Shown here: piece after piece, positions 43,601 through 55,436 of the stretch
Layout of the letters: each line of letters begins with the position of its first letter
How positions within the stretch are numbered: the first letter of the stretch is position 1
Assembly (NCBI RefSeq): GCF_027943255.1
Contig: NC_072892.1
Span: 116,701,792 to 116,765,791, forward strand
DNA: 64,000 nucleotides
Direction: 5' to 3'
Source of the DNA: Anastrepha obliqua
Lineage: Eukaryota; Arthropoda; Insecta; Diptera; Tephritidae
The notes under the pieces: model-generated
What the model saw: only the letters and a program-made list of their open reading frames with translations
Told to the model about the DNA's origin: nothing
The model's database searches: none
Translations under genes and position numbers: made by a program

Positions 43601-44313
43601 AAGAAGAAAAAAAAAACAATTATTAACAATATTTCATTACATGAAAATATTTATTTACTTTTTCTTCGCCCTTTACTTATGTAGCTTTGGAGTCGTTGTT
43701 CTCGACATTTTGACGCATAATCGTAGTCAAAATAGAGCCGAGTCTTAATTTGTTAAACTGAGGTTTAAGGAAAACTGTAGTTTATTTTCATCATAGTCAT
43801 ACTGTAAATTTAAGTTCACCTAATGTTGCTTATAAGAATATTAAAATCAAAAGAAATGTACGAATGTCCGTGGAACTATATATGGAAAACTAATAAAAAT
43901 GTTAAATTTTCAAGGCATTGAAAGGGATTTTAATGTAATAAATGCTGAAAGATTGTTAAGACACTCTTGGATGAAAATACTTTTTATTAACAAAAAAACA
44001 AATACCAAAAATAAACACAAATCTTGAGCCCATTTAAATTGGCATCTTATTATATCGAAATGTAATGGAAGTCCATTATAGTATAAGTATGCATTACTGA
44101 TTTTTTTCTAAAAAGCTTGCATTTTTTACATTTTTTTTTTTATTTTTATACAAATTTTGGAATTTTATGTTATATACGTGTTATAATATATGTTTTTGTT
44201 GTAGTATGAACTATACTTTTATGAAAAGAATTAGAAACTAAATAAATAAAAACTAAATAAATATTCAATTGTTCGCGATGCTAGTATTGTTAATACAGGT
44301 CACAAGTCAATAT
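43601..44313. other. AT-rich DNA, no gene
   Basis: Nothing recognised. Confidence 0.45.
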
Positions 44314-44432
44314 CAAAGGTGGCGCAAAATCAATCTCCCTACAGTAAAATTTATAATTTTTGCAAAAAAAATATTATTTCATAAAAATTATAAATCTTCC
44401 GGTAGAGTGATTAATTTTGCACAACCGTGTAT
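44314..44432. mobile_element. small inverted-repeat (MITE-like) element
   Basis: The left 'aaggtggcgcaaaatcaatc' and right 'gattaattttgcacaaccgt' are imperfect inverted repeats. The centre, ttataattttt...aaaaattataa, is itself palindromic. Ends like the right one recur at 19405-19425 and about 39307-39326. Confidence 0.45.
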
Positions 44433-44629
44433 TATCAAATACATAAATTTATTTGTATTTGACTTTTTACTTTTTTTCAATTTTCAGATTTAACCGGAAG
44501 ACCAAAATATTATATTTAAATGTAATTTCATAAACATGCATTTATTAGATACATACATCAGAATGCATATTATATCGATCCTAGTCAGAACATAGGGCGG
44601 AAACAAATATTCTTAAACGATTTTTGTCA

Positions 44630-44820
44630 GCTGCTATGTGCCTGATTTAGTTTCAGCAGGCAGTGGTAGGACTCTCATGAGCGATTGTGCGCATTCAAGT
44701 TTGACGTGGACGACCTCTGCGTCGACTTCCTTGCGGATTCCATTGGCAACATTATCGTATTCTCTACGGAGAGTATGTCCAACCCAATTCCATTTTCGTC
44801 TTTTTATATCGGAATTAATG
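44630..44820 (-). mobile_element. RTE-like LINE C-terminal fragment (family 2)
   Basis: The minus strand reads IKRRKWNWVGHTLRREYDNVAN at about 44815-44750, equivalent to [20 protein letters not shown] at 29281. It is followed by a degraded WNPQGxRxxGRP block. Confidence 0.6.
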
Positions 44821-44964
44821 CGGCACCTTTGAGAAGCAGAAGAAGGGCCATATAAATAATAGTACTAAATTAACTTTGCTAGTAAAGAAAACAAACCCAT
44901 TTCTTAATATTTAGTCAAAGTTTAAATAAACCTGAGTTTAACGCAAGTCTAATCAAAATCAAAA

Positions 44965-45035
44965 CACACGACACAAATAGGAGGGGGAGCTCGGTGAAAC
45001 ACACAAAAACGGTGTAAGCGTCAATTATATAAGTT
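44965..45035 (+). repeat. tRNA-derived SINE-like repeat, copy 9 (end fragment)
   Basis: 'cacacgacacaaataggagg' then gggagctcggtgaaacac and 'ggtgtaagcgtcaattatat': the distal end of the SINE, plus orientation. Confidence 0.65.
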
Positions 45036-45516
45036 TACTCGTATACATTTTTTGAATTGTGACACTATTGAAGTGAAGCGATATTTATGCATGTATTTCT
45101 AATTGATTCGGGTGTTGAGCTGCCGTAATTGTTGTTGTTGTTGTTTTTGTTGAGGTGGTTGAATATTTCTGAGGTGAAATGCTCCTAATTAGTGACCAGC
45201 CCCGTTTTACTACCACTATCTCATGTGATGAAGATGTAGTTTTTTTTTTCTGTTTTGTTTTTTTTTTTTTTTGTTTCCAAGTCAGATCCATTTCGTCAGG
45301 TCCAAGTATAGCAGCCGTAATTGTAGTCTTATTAAAATTTTTAAGTTTATAAACAATTCTTGTCTATCCTTTTTCTAACCTAACTTTGAATATAATGGAT
45401 GTTTTTTAGCTCCATCAGAACTATCGATATCGATAACTATGGTTTGATAACTGAGAATGGCAAACTGTGTTGACATTTCTGTCCAGTAGGGCTTAGCAAA
45501 TCTTCACGAATCGTTT
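45036..45516. other. non-coding DNA
   Basis: Includes a gttgttgttgttgtt tract (about 45129-45148) and long T runs (45240-45275). No gene. Confidence 0.45.
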
Positions 45517-46212
45517 GTGCCCATTTACACGAGGAGACATCTGGAAGGGAGACACTGAAAATTCTCTTTTCATGTCTCATTCGCGGCCACACGGGCAAAA
45601 TTGTTTTCGGCAACATTTTGACATTTAATGCTTTAGCATCGTCTGGTTCGGATGTATTCTCGCACGCGCTTACATGTAAAGCGGAAAACGTTCGTCAACA
45701 GTTTCTTAAATATATGAATGAAAAATGCAAACTGGTTAAATAATAAATAATTTGTTGTTTTTTTATTTAAATATATTTATAAATTGTTGTACTTGAATAA
45801 AAAAAATTAAATTAAAAATACTTCATACATAAATAATTAACTTAAATTAACTTGAGTATCTCGAAATGGGGGGAAAATTAGAATTCAACATAAACATGCC
45901 CCATAATATTTTAAATTATACCTACTTTACCAGCAAAAATAATCGTGCATTTCCCAAGCAGTGTTCGGATGTTTGTCATCTTTGTTATCTTCCGTTTGCT
46001 TGAAAACCAACACATAACTCAGAACCTTCTCCCACAAAACAAGAAAACAAATGAAGCAACTGTCAAAAATTGCTTTAAGATTGGAAATACGAATAAGAAG
46101 AGCAAAGCGTGTCGCCAGTACAGGAGACGAATTCCCTTCTCTCTTCCGCGGCCGTCCTTCACCCCCGAACAAAATGTTTCCCTTTCAGATGTCTCCTCGT
46201 GTAAATGGGCAC
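45517..46212. mobile_element. 696-bp inverted-repeat element, superfamily unknown
   Basis: The left end GTGCCCATTTACACGAGGAG (45517-) and its inverse at the right (to 46212) match exactly for 27 bases, then with gaps to about 34. TTT flanks both sides. No transposase frame is seen inside. The frames 45927-46172 and 45945-46217 are overlapping opposite-strand frames and not credible. Confidence 0.6.
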
Positions 46213-46274
46213 TTTAACGCTTCCAAATTGTGGAAATTTACTTTGAAAAAAAAAAATAATAAAAATAAATAAAT

Positions 46275-46643
46275 AAATCTGTGCGCGAAGATCATAGAGC
46301 ACTGGCGGCATTATCGGTTCTTATTTCTTTCGAAATGAGGAAGGAGCTGCCGTTACGGCGAATGGCGAGCGCTATCGAGGCATTTTAACAAGACGGCGCA
46401 ACTTGCCCTACAGTGTTTTTACCAATCAATTTATTGCAATTTTCCCGCCAATATTTATAGGAAAAAGTAGTCAAAAATTGAACTGTAACTTGTAACCGCA
46501 GCAGACATATGGCGGATATCATATTGAAAAAATAAATGCCATGAAATTATTTAGGAACGTTCAACAAAGAATTTAGTCCAACAATATTTCTGTTCTGTAA
46601 ATGGTAATACAGTTAAGTTCTCAAGCTCCTAAAAAACACCCGA
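46275..46643 (+). mobile_element. DD41D-type mariner remnant (copy D2)
   Basis: GGIIGSYFFRNEEGAAVTANGERYRG (about 46308-46385, in shifting frames), a short FNKTAQLA remnant of the second-Asp region, then PIFIGKSSQKLNCNL and the 3' end ('gttaagttctcaagctccta', aacaccc). The tail aligns with that of the copy at 13105-13695, but the two have different internal deletions. Confidence 0.6.
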
Positions 46644-47099
46644 TATGTATTTGTCTTCCAAATATTCTAGGATTCAAAACTTTTCGAAATTTTATTATAT
46701 TCTTCAATACTTTGGAAGCAACAAAAACAATTGCGCGTGTAACAAGTGGCTCATGTAGCAGTTTCAATTTTGATTATTCACTTTAACCACGGTCCTCGCA
46801 TTTAACCTTGTAACTTCAGAACTTCATTAGCGACATGACTCTGTTGACCGACCCAACTTGACCTTTTTCAACTTTGTTTCACCGCGAGAAATCCATTGTT
46901 CCGACTGTTCTCTGATTTCTGGTGGATTTAATTTCGTCAAATACTGATGGAATTATCAAGCGATTGAGTTTGCTAGCAGCTGTGATCAAACACGGAGCCC
47001 ACATTGCGTGTACCTTTTTAATACCCCAATATTTAAACAAAATTGCAATCACTAGCCCATGTGAAAAGTCCCTAAATCTGTAAGCGTTAAATCAAATAC
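46644..47099. other. non-coding DNA
   Basis: Nothing recognised. Confidence 0.4.
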
Positions 47100-47470
47100 A
47101 GGGGTACTTAAATTTTGATATGGGCAAGTCAAAATAAATATTTATAATCTTTAACGGCTGTACGGGTATTATTTTTCAAAATATTTTCCCTGAAGAACAG
47201 TATACATTTACAAAGTTCGAAACAATTTTTAACATTTCTTTGCATCAAAATTGACCATCCTTTTTTGAACGATGGTTTGCGGTATCCAAGGCGAACAAAT
47301 TCTTTTTATGATCAAACGTTAATGCAATATTGAATATTGTTGATCCCACTAAGCGATACCTCTATCAGTATTGATTTTTTCCAGCATGTCCACCGATATT
47401 GAATGGACTTCACGAAATTCATCCTGCAGAAAAGTGCAACCACGATTGAATTCGAAAAAAATTGTAAAAC
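47100..47470 (-). mobile_element. DD34D mariner N-terminal fragment (family F)
   Basis: Minus-strand pieces are EFNRGCTFLQDEFREVHSISVD (about 47455-47390), INTDRGIA, YSILH and RLGYRKPSFKKGWSILMQRN (about 47300-47240). These match the FNRGRxSLxDEFREGRPK, HxILHEHL and RWIPHxLxxxQKxxRVDW landmarks of DD34D mariners. Catalytic part absent. Confidence 0.5.
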
Positions 47471-47929
47471 ATCATTACTCGAGATTATGCTTTAATTCGA
47501 ATCGATATTCACGATGTTAATGGTTTAATCTACGTGGACGTCATAGAAAATCATTACACACAAATATTCGTGATTTAATTCCATTATTCGCCCAGAGGAT
47601 ATTTCAAGTACCTGTAGGCAACTCATACCGGGGAATGCCTTTTATATTTTACGCCTTTGCAATATTACAAGAGACGAGCTGTAGTAGTTCGATATTTTTA
47701 TCGGAAAGTGTTGTATTTTTTAGCATAGACTTAAATATAACGTTTTCACTTACGAACTTAGTTTGTTCCTTTTTCAATGAGTGGAAAAATTCATTTCGCC
47801 CAAAAGACAAAAATAACTCGGGAAAATTTTCATATCATGATTTAAAACGATTTTCGACGTGAACTATCGAGACAGTAGTGCATTGATCAAATTACTTCGA
47901 CTTTTGGCGTTGAAGCAGCAGACTTAGCC

Positions 47930-48640
47930 GCTGTGAAACGCTGATACAATGAGTCCCAACTTAGCCTTCGATCCTTGCAGGATGGATTTCGCAAAGACGT
48001 CCAAAAACGGTTAATGCGCCAAAAACATTCGATGCTGCGCGTCAATTAATAACGCAAGATAGTCATGTGACATATCGCGAGATAGAGGCATTCTTTTTGC
48101 CCAAAAGAGAACTAGTGTCGATTGGGGCAAAAAAATGTTGACGAAATTCAGTCGCGGTGGTTCAAAGTACATCTATGACATCGTAACAAGATCTATACGG
48201 ATGAGCCGGAAACAAAACATCAATCTGCACAGTGTGGGTGTTCCAAGACGAGCTTAATTCAAAGAAATTTGATCGCAAATGATCACCTGTTTTTTTCGAA
48301 AAATCTGATCTAGTCGCAACTGTACCACTAGAGAAACCGTAAACCGAAAACAGTCAATTCTCAAACCCTATTTGTTTGCCAAAAGTTTTCGGAGAATTAA
48401 GGAAAACCAACCGCCGAAGACGAATCATTCATTCTTCACCATGAATCGGTTCACACAAGAAAGTTTTTGTGCACTACAAAACCAAATCAAATTAATGGGT
48501 CATTCGCGTTATAGCTCTGTTTTGGTACCTAATGATTTCTTCGTGTTTCCTAACACTAAAAATAAAATACTCGTTCAACGTTTTTCAACGCCTGTTGAAG
48601 CATTAGCAGTTCGTTTTGGAGGTATCCACTTCTGAGTTTA
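47930..48640 (+). mobile_element. DD34D mariner fragment (family F), opposite orientation
   Basis: Pieces are SLQDGFRKDVQKRL/RPKTVNAPKTFDAARQLI (about 47975-48050), HVTYREIEAFF, VDWGKKMLTKFSRGGSKYIYDIVTR (about 48118-48195), then NRKQSILKP, and the frame 48372-48635 with HSFFTMNRFTQESF, IKLMGHSRYSSVLVPNDFFVFPNTKNK (third-Asp region; the DLAPND Asp is kept in PND) and QRFSTPVEAL. The second-Asp block is deleted. The same family as the minus fragment at 47100-47470, and the two overlap in content, so they are two copies. Confidence 0.65.
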
Positions 48641-50560
48641 TTGACTTCGAAGGAGAATATTTTTAAAAACAAAAACATATTAATTATTATTTTACTGGGT
48701 TTTCATTATTGGGTGCAAAATATGAAAGGTAACCCTGTATGGCACACGTATGACAAAACGTGCTGTGTATGATTACTATGAAAAATGTCACACTTTACGA
48801 TGGCAATGTGAGATTTGACATGCCCACAGTGCTGTTGTTATATCTTAGAACAAATTTAGCAATTTTTTGGAATTAATTCCAATAAATCTTGATAAGTTAC
48901 GAATTTTTCAGAGATTCTAAAATATTGAAAAATATCGATTCCTTTTTTACAACGATACCTTTTTTAAAGCATCGATTATTCATCACACGGATTCATAAAT
49001 TTTACACTGCAAGTTTGCATATCCCACCACAGGTACTGTGACTTTCAAGGGTGTTTGTAGACGTACATACATATGTATGCCCGTCTGTAACCTATGAAAC
49101 ACACACGCTGGGTATCCTTGAGAATGGGTGTATCCGTTTGATAAGTGTATAATGGCTAAAAGCGTGCAACATTTGTTTATTGCAATTATTCCCATCCACT
49201 TACCACTCATTTGAGAGCCCGCGAATTAATCCCCCCTCATGCAGTGAGAGTGCGTTAAATGTTGAAATGATTTTATTTTAATTTGTTTGTACTGCTGAAA
49301 TAGAATTTATCGAGTCTCCCTTTAATTACGAGCGTTCACGGCTATACATACGTATGCGTATGTATGTAGGCTCTTGAAAGTGAAATGAATTTTTTTGCTT
49401 GAAATTTCGAAATCAAAATGAACATTTGCAGAGATCTTATCAAGTTGGAAAAATATTTACCAAACAGAAAATTAAAGGCACCGCCTTTGTAATGGGTTTA
49501 AATTACCTTACCTAAAAAGCACCAATTTACATGCGTACATACATACATACGTACGTACATATGTACTGCCTATAGTGATGCCGCTGATAGGCATCTCTCA
49601 AATCAACAAATAAAATAACAAGCTACTAATTTTAAGCGCATAATTGATGGCTCTAAAAAATAACGTACTTTACTCCTGTATATCCATTTATCATCATCGC
49701 CGTGCTCATATTTAAAATTTTTGCGCTGGCCTACATTCAAGATTGGCCGAAAGAAATTGGCTTAACGCACAAACTAATCAACAACTTGCGTAGCTGGGAT
49801 TTTCTTATCCGTAAATCACATGCCACTGGTTTTGTGTTTTCAAAATTTCCATTTGACTTATTTGGCGCCAGGCGACGGCGAACTGTATTAGCCGCTGCAA
49901 GCCGGCCGAAGAAGCGAGTGTGTGCGTTCTTATTGCACACCCTGCGCAGACATTTTCGATCGGCCGCAATGCCTTTCAGCTACCCTGCAGTATGTACGAA
50001 CTATTTCACGAACATCTCAACTATTCCCGTCCACATATTCTCTATGCATATTTTCATTTTCCTTTTTGCTTCACCTCACTGATTTACATCTCCGGTTAAT
50101 CCAATTTGTCGGCAACAGGATCATAATTTTATGCGGTGCTACTGTTGAAAATTAGATTGCTATTAATTCATATTTAAATCTTTTGAGCTCTATTGTTACA
50201 TTTGTTATTACCTGAATTTATGCACGCACATACAAATGTTGTACCTACATACAAACATGCATGTAAATATGTTAGGTTTATGAACAACTTCAGGCAATTC
50301 GTGATCGTTTGAATTAAAATGTGCATGCACATGCACATACATATGTGTATGTGTACAAGTATATAAGACATATTTACAGCGTATGTACTTACCTAACTGG
50401 TGGAAAAGAAATCAGGAATGGAGAGTCAAATCAAAAATTTTAAATTGCCTGCCGCTATTAATAAAATATTAACTAAAACTAAGATAAATAAATGTTAGAA
50501 AATATAAAATACAAAAGTTCGGTAAGTCGATGGTATTTCTTATTATTTTTTTTTAATTTT
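48641..50560. other. about 1.9 kb without a recognisable gene
   Basis: Probably single-copy DNA with tatgtatg/gtacatac tracts near 49065-49080, 49345-49370, 49530-49565 and 50330-50352. The plus frame at 49702-50082 (126 residues) is the longest; it contains a GC-richer stretch (49865-49945) but shows no domain I recognise, and I do not call it a gene. Confidence 0.4.
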
Positions 50561-50572
50561 TAAATGCCAATA

Positions 50573-50700
50573 GTTTTGCTATAGTCTTACGATTTTTCAT
50601 TTAAAATTTCAGAAAAATCGGTTTTAATAGCTATAGTCTTGGTTTTGCTATAGTCTTACGATTTTTCATTTAAAATTTCAGAAAAATCGGTTTTAATAGA
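50573..50700. repeat. 69-bp tandem duplication
   Basis: Two units (50573-50641 and 50642-50700, second slightly short) sharing 'gttttgctatagtcttacga' and 'ttcagaaaaatcggttttaa'. It lies just before the mariner remnant. Confidence 0.85.
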
Positions 50701-50714
50701 AGAGGAACCGTAAA

Positions 50715-51259
50715 TTAAGTGATGCAATGTCAGTAGAAATTCCACTATCGACGCAGGAGGATATTCATTACTCAATACTCAATACCTTACGGCTTTCGAC
50801 ATCAACTCAACCCTGCGAAAATTTTCAGTGTTCCAAACTGCAGTTCCAAACTGCATATAAAACGGACACTCCATTCCTTAAGACTATTTGTAAGTGGTAT
50901 CAAAAATCCCAGACTGTACATTTTTCTGTGGAGGACGAGCCTCGAGAAGAACGACAAAAATCGTTGACCGACGAGATAAATGTGGCCCTGGTTAAACGGA
51001 AAATTGGCGGAGACCCACGAGTGATACAAGAAATGAAATGTAGTGAATCAGGCTTGAATACTATAGCAGTATTGCGTATATTGCATACTGATTTCTAATA
51101 CGCAAAGAAACCTGCTCGCTGGGTTTCACGAATTTTTGTATCAGAGCCCAAAAGAGGCTAGAGTAAATTTTGTTGCATATTTTATAGGAAGATTCGAAAA
51201 CAGAGAGTCTAGCGACCTTAATATGATCGTAATGAACTGGAAATTAAATAGCAGTTCAT
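50715..51259 (+). mobile_element. DD34D mariner, N-terminal part, split by a hAT element
   Basis: The frame 50727-51098 (123 residues) includes AYKTDTPFLKTICKWYQKSQTV, LTDEINVALVKRKIGGDPRVIQEM and a helix ending IAVLRILHTDF. After a stop, KKPARWVSRIFVSEPKRG follows (about 51100-51160), matching the KKxxARWVPRxL landmark. The catalytic part of a DD34D mariner resumes at 54425 on the other side of the hAT insertion. Confidence 0.6.
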
Positions 51260-54200
51260 CAGTTGCGTAACAATAGGGTGGCATGGGTGGCAAAATGCCA
51301 CGGGCTCAAGAGGCCTCGAGCTCAAGAATTTTTTTATATTGTACATGAGTAATTTATTTTATGTGAAAAGTATATTTTTATAAATTCTGCTTAAAATCCA
51401 ATCAATAAATCGTTAAGCATTTCAACCGAGCTTAACAAAAAGATGTTTATTCATTTTTAGAGAAGCACGCGTGACGAGTAATTTTACTTACTTATGACCG
51501 TCAAAAACCCGTCAATCAAAATACCGATAGTTACAGGTTCTCACTACTGCGGGGGTGAGTTGGCCACATTATGTTAGAGGAATCCCGTATTTGATATTTT
51601 TTTATGAGGGCCTCACTGACTGCGTATTCTTTGTGCGAGTATTTTAACGATTGGTGATTTGTATGTTTGATTTTGATATTTTATTGAATATGAAAATAGT
51701 GGCAAAGTAAAGTTTATTGTGAAAGTTAAATATTAAAAAGTCTAGCTCCAGAAAATATTTAAGTGGGAGCGAAAAACGAAAGGGGAAGAAGGAAACTGAA
51801 AAAAAAAATAAAAAGCTACCTAAAATTACTCAGTACTTGAAAAATGATGACTTAAATAATAAAAAATCGATAGCGCAGTGCTCCAGAAGTGAAGAATCGG
51901 AGCTTACTAAAAGTACAGCAGTGTTATCAGATGCAGCACCCAACATCAGTTAATATCCAGATCCAGAACAACCACAACAAGGTACCGGCAAAAATCAAAG
52001 TGAATTATATTCTAGGATGAAAAATATTCTATCTTCGCCATATGTTACTGATAAGGGTAATTTTGAAGAGGAAAGGTTCGTGAAAGTGAAAAGGTTCGTG
52101 ATTGAAAACGGACATTGCAAACCTAATGGCCCTTTCTTAGAAGATAGTAACAATAGATATTTTATAGAAAAACATTACTATATTGTTTCCAAGTGTGGTG
52201 TCAAGCTTGAACGTACATGGCTTTCTTATTCTTTAATACTTCAGAGTGCGTATTGTGAACCGTGTTGGTTATTCGCAAATCGGGCAAATTCGAGGGCTAT
52301 GACGACTGGAAATATATTGTAGATGGCATACAAAGACACGAGACATCAAAAATTCATCTGGATTCCTGTCTTACGTATCAACAGTGGCGACTACATGGAA
52401 CAATCGATGAAGAGCAAGAGTCTATGATCAAAAAAGAAAAATCCTTTTGGCGATAAGTACTTTCTAGGCTCCTTGATGTTACTCTGACACTTTCAACATG
52501 TAATTTAGCCTTTCCTGGCCACAGAGAAAACGCAGATAGCAGTGATCCAAGCTCCAAAGGAAGCTTTTTGAGTATTGTTGAGTTATTAGGAAAATACGAT
52601 CCGATTTTGCGAGAGTTGTTAAATAAACCAAAGGGCCAAATAAAATACTTAAGTCCGAAAATACAAAATGAGCTAATTTCTGTCCTGGTTTTAAAAATAG
52701 AAAGTGCACTTATAAATTAAATAAATGAAGCACCATTCTACTCTATCATATTCGATACAACGCAAGATATTTCAAAAATTTATCAAATCTGTGAATTTTA
52801 CCATTATTGTATGATCGAAAAAGATTGTAATGCGATCCCTAAGGCACTTGTCATTAAAGAAACATTTTTGGAATTTCATGAAGTAAAGGATCAAACTGCC
52901 TTAGCAATGTCCAAGCAAATTATTAAATCCATAAATGACAAAAACATTCCTCTAAATAAGTGTCGAGGACAAGGATATGATGGTGCTAACACAATGAAAG
53001 GGACTTATGGTGGAGTTCAAAAAATCATAAAAGATGTTGAGCCAAATGCCGTATATGTTCACTGTGCTGCTCATAATTTAAATCTAGTACTCAATGATGC
53101 AGTGAGAGAGGCTATTGATATGCAAAATTTTTTTGAAACAATTCAACAAATTTATAATTTTTTTGGGCATACTATCAAAAGATGGAATATTTTATCAAGT
53201 TTGATATCTAATGAAGAAAGTGAGTCTTCAAATTCAATAACATTGAAAACATTAAACCCTACCAGATGGGCAGAACGTTATGATGCCGTTTTTGCTTTAA
53301 AAGTTCCGTTTGTCGAAGTGCAAAAAGCGCTAACGAAAACAATTTTGTTAAATGGCAAATCAGATGAAAGAAATGAAGCTGTTTCACTCAAAAAGAAGAT
53401 CGAAACTACAATTTTGTTATGTTACTGGTTTTCTATACTAGATCCTACTTACTATCGATGCAGCCTCTAAAGCACTTCAGTCTGAAGCCACCGATCTTTC
53501 AAATGCCGTAAAACGTTTGAAAATCTGCCTAGAAGTATTGAAAAGGTATCGACATGAATTTGAAAATTTGAAGATGGAAGCAAATAGTGTAGCTGAAAAA
53601 TGGTCCATCACCCCTGAATTTTCTAATACTCGTCAGAGGAAGGTAAAACGCCATTTCGACGAGCTCTGCGAAGATGAGCGCCTCCAAGATCCGGAAAGTT
53701 TGTTCCGAGTGAATATATATTATTTTATCGAGTATTGGACATCATTAAAAACCAACTGAAATCGCGTTTCATTCCAATGAATGAAATTGTTACAAATTTT
53801 AAGGTTTTACAGCCTTCCACGTTAAAAGTTTTAAATGGCACTGATATATTAAAAAATGCTCTAGAATTTGTTGAGATTTATAAAAAAGGCATATCTGAAT
53901 CATTTGGCAGAGAAATTCTAAGTTTTCGATCCACCTTCAGAGACGAAATAGAAAAATTGTCGTGTATTAGACACCTTGCTGATTTATTAATAATAAAAAA
54001 TTATTTTGTCTTGCAGCTTTCCTGAAGTATGCATTGCATTAATGTTATTTCTCACAATTCCTGTGACTACAGCTAGTGCTGAACGATCATTTTCAAAACT
54101 AAAATTGATAAAGACTTATTTAAGAAACCCTATGAGGCAAGACAGGTTATGTAACTTGGCTATTCTGTCTATTGAAAATTCTATGGCCCGATTTCTAAAC

Positions 54201-54424
54201 TTCGATGATGTTATAAACACTTTTGCGGAACAGAAATCTCAAAAAAAAGATTTTTCTTAATAAGTAACTTATTGAAATTAAATTGTTGTTTTATTTATTA
54301 AAATCATCTGTTGAAATAAAATTTGTTTCTTTTAATCAAACTGAGTACAACGTGACGATTTTTATTGATAGGGCCCCATCATAAGAATTTGCTACGAGCC
54401 CCAGATGTGGTAGTTACGCCACTG
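51260..54424 (+). mobile_element. 3165-bp hAT element with 8-bp target duplication
   Basis: The left end is CAGTTGCGTAACAATAG and the inverted right end CAGTGGCGTAACTACCAC. Flanking 8-mers are cagttcat (51252-51259) and cagtccat (54425-54432), seven of eight identical; 8-bp duplications define the hAT superfamily. Full-length with one main transposase region in plus orientation, broken by stops and frameshifts. It lies inside a mariner. Confidence 0.88.
52017..54260 (+). pseudogene. hAT transposase (ZMYM1-like, with TTF zinc finger) remnant
   Basis: N-terminal TTF-type zinc finger: LERTWLSYSLILQSAYCEPCWLFA, DDWKYIVDGIQRHETSKIHL (52200-52370). RNase H-like core: YSIIFDTTQDIS (first Asp, about 52740), then the 219-residue frame 52811-53470 with CRGQGYDGANTMKGTYGGVQ, VHCAAHNLNLVLNDAV and LNPTRWAERYDAV. 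C-terminal dimerisation motif TTASAERSFSKLKLIKTYLR (54078-54140) and a natural stop at 54260. Interruptions: stop after SFWR (52456), stop in SALIN-INEAP (about 52719), frameshift near 53465, and others around 53755 and 54020. The enzyme would cut and rejoin DNA at 8-bp-spaced staggered sites; this copy is dead. Confidence 0.82.
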
Positions 54425-54930
54425 CAGTCCATGATATAGGGCGGGCAAATCCGCTTATGAAAGCGAGGCAGCAAATGTCAGCATCAAAAGTAATGCTCTC
54501 GGTTTGCTCCACCAGAACAAAAATAGTTGGGTCTATTCCATTATATTCTTCTCAGATAGTAACTGCCGAATAAAATACTGAAAACTGCTTACCGAAAGTG
54601 TTCAAATATTTCCTTGGAAATAGGAAAAAAGAGGAACAGCGTCGCTACTTCTTACACCCCGATAATGCACCAGCTCACACTGCTGAAAGGATAAGTAACT
54701 TCATTGCGCTTTTTGGCATTGAAGAAATTCGTCCATCGCCATATCCTCCGGATCTCGTGCCGTGTAATTTCTGGATATTTTCAAAAATTAAGAACAATTT
54801 TAGAGGGAATGTCGCGATTTTGAGGACTGCCTCCGGCAGTGATTTTACAGATTAAAAAAATGTATTGAAATTAATGGTGATTATGTGAAGCAGATAAAAA
54901 ATAATGAAGATTAAAAATAAAAAATGAAAG
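54425..54930 (+). mobile_element. DD34D mariner, catalytic part, continuing after the hAT element
   Basis: ARQQMSASKVMLSVCSTRTKIV (about 54465) then the frame 54598-54855 with RRYFLHPDNAPAHTAERI (second Asp) and PSPYPPDLVPCNFWIF. Thirty-four residues separate the second Asp from the third position, which is Asn (PCN) in place of Asp, so the site is dead. It ends before the usual C-terminus by a frameshift. Confidence 0.7.
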
Positions 54931-55436
54931 GAAGTATCCTTTTTTTCTATTCAATTTACCAAACTTTTGTTAGTCCCCTCGAATATGCAATGACTCATAG
55001 TTTATTTCGAACAGCATCTATCAAACATTGTAACCACCAATGAAAACTAAATTAGGAAAGATAACATTTTTTTAACGCAGTTTATTAGTATAGCATATTG
55101 CTTGAAATTATTTGAATATTTATGAATTTAATCATTTAATATAATATATTTTTTCAATAATAAAAAAAACTTCAATCAAGCGACAAGTGACGTCACATAA
55201 TTTCTCCAACTTGTGCAGTTTCCCGCATAGATCTAAGCTCACTGAAAAATTTTTGTCGTTTCATTGCTGACTGTACGAGGCCGTGTGTTTCTCGGTCTCC
55301 GGCCCCTTCTGCGTCTGCCTTAGGGATTCCAATGTAGCGCAGCATGTGGTACTTCACAAACACCTTTCCTGACCGATCCAACTATAATTAAATTTCTACA
55401 TATCAACTTCAACGCCATTTTGCCCACATACATATA
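54931..55436. other. non-coding DNA with a possible LINE relic
   Basis: The minus frame 55193-55381 (KYHMLRYIGIPKADAEGAGDRET) faintly resembles the WIGHTLRK...WNPQG region of family 2 LINEs ('gcgctacattggaatcccta' with 'ggcagacgcagaaggggccg'), so about 55200-55385 may be a further degraded RTE-like fragment. Otherwise AT-rich. Confidence 0.35.

Noticed and set aside
45927..46217. Overlapping opposite-strand frames of 81-90 residues
   Set aside because: They lie in the inverted-repeat element and end in its terminal repeat; no protein motif.
49702..50082. 126-residue frame with a GC-richer middle
   Set aside because: No domain, no homologous motif, no clear splice or start context; overlapping frames on both strands look equally open.
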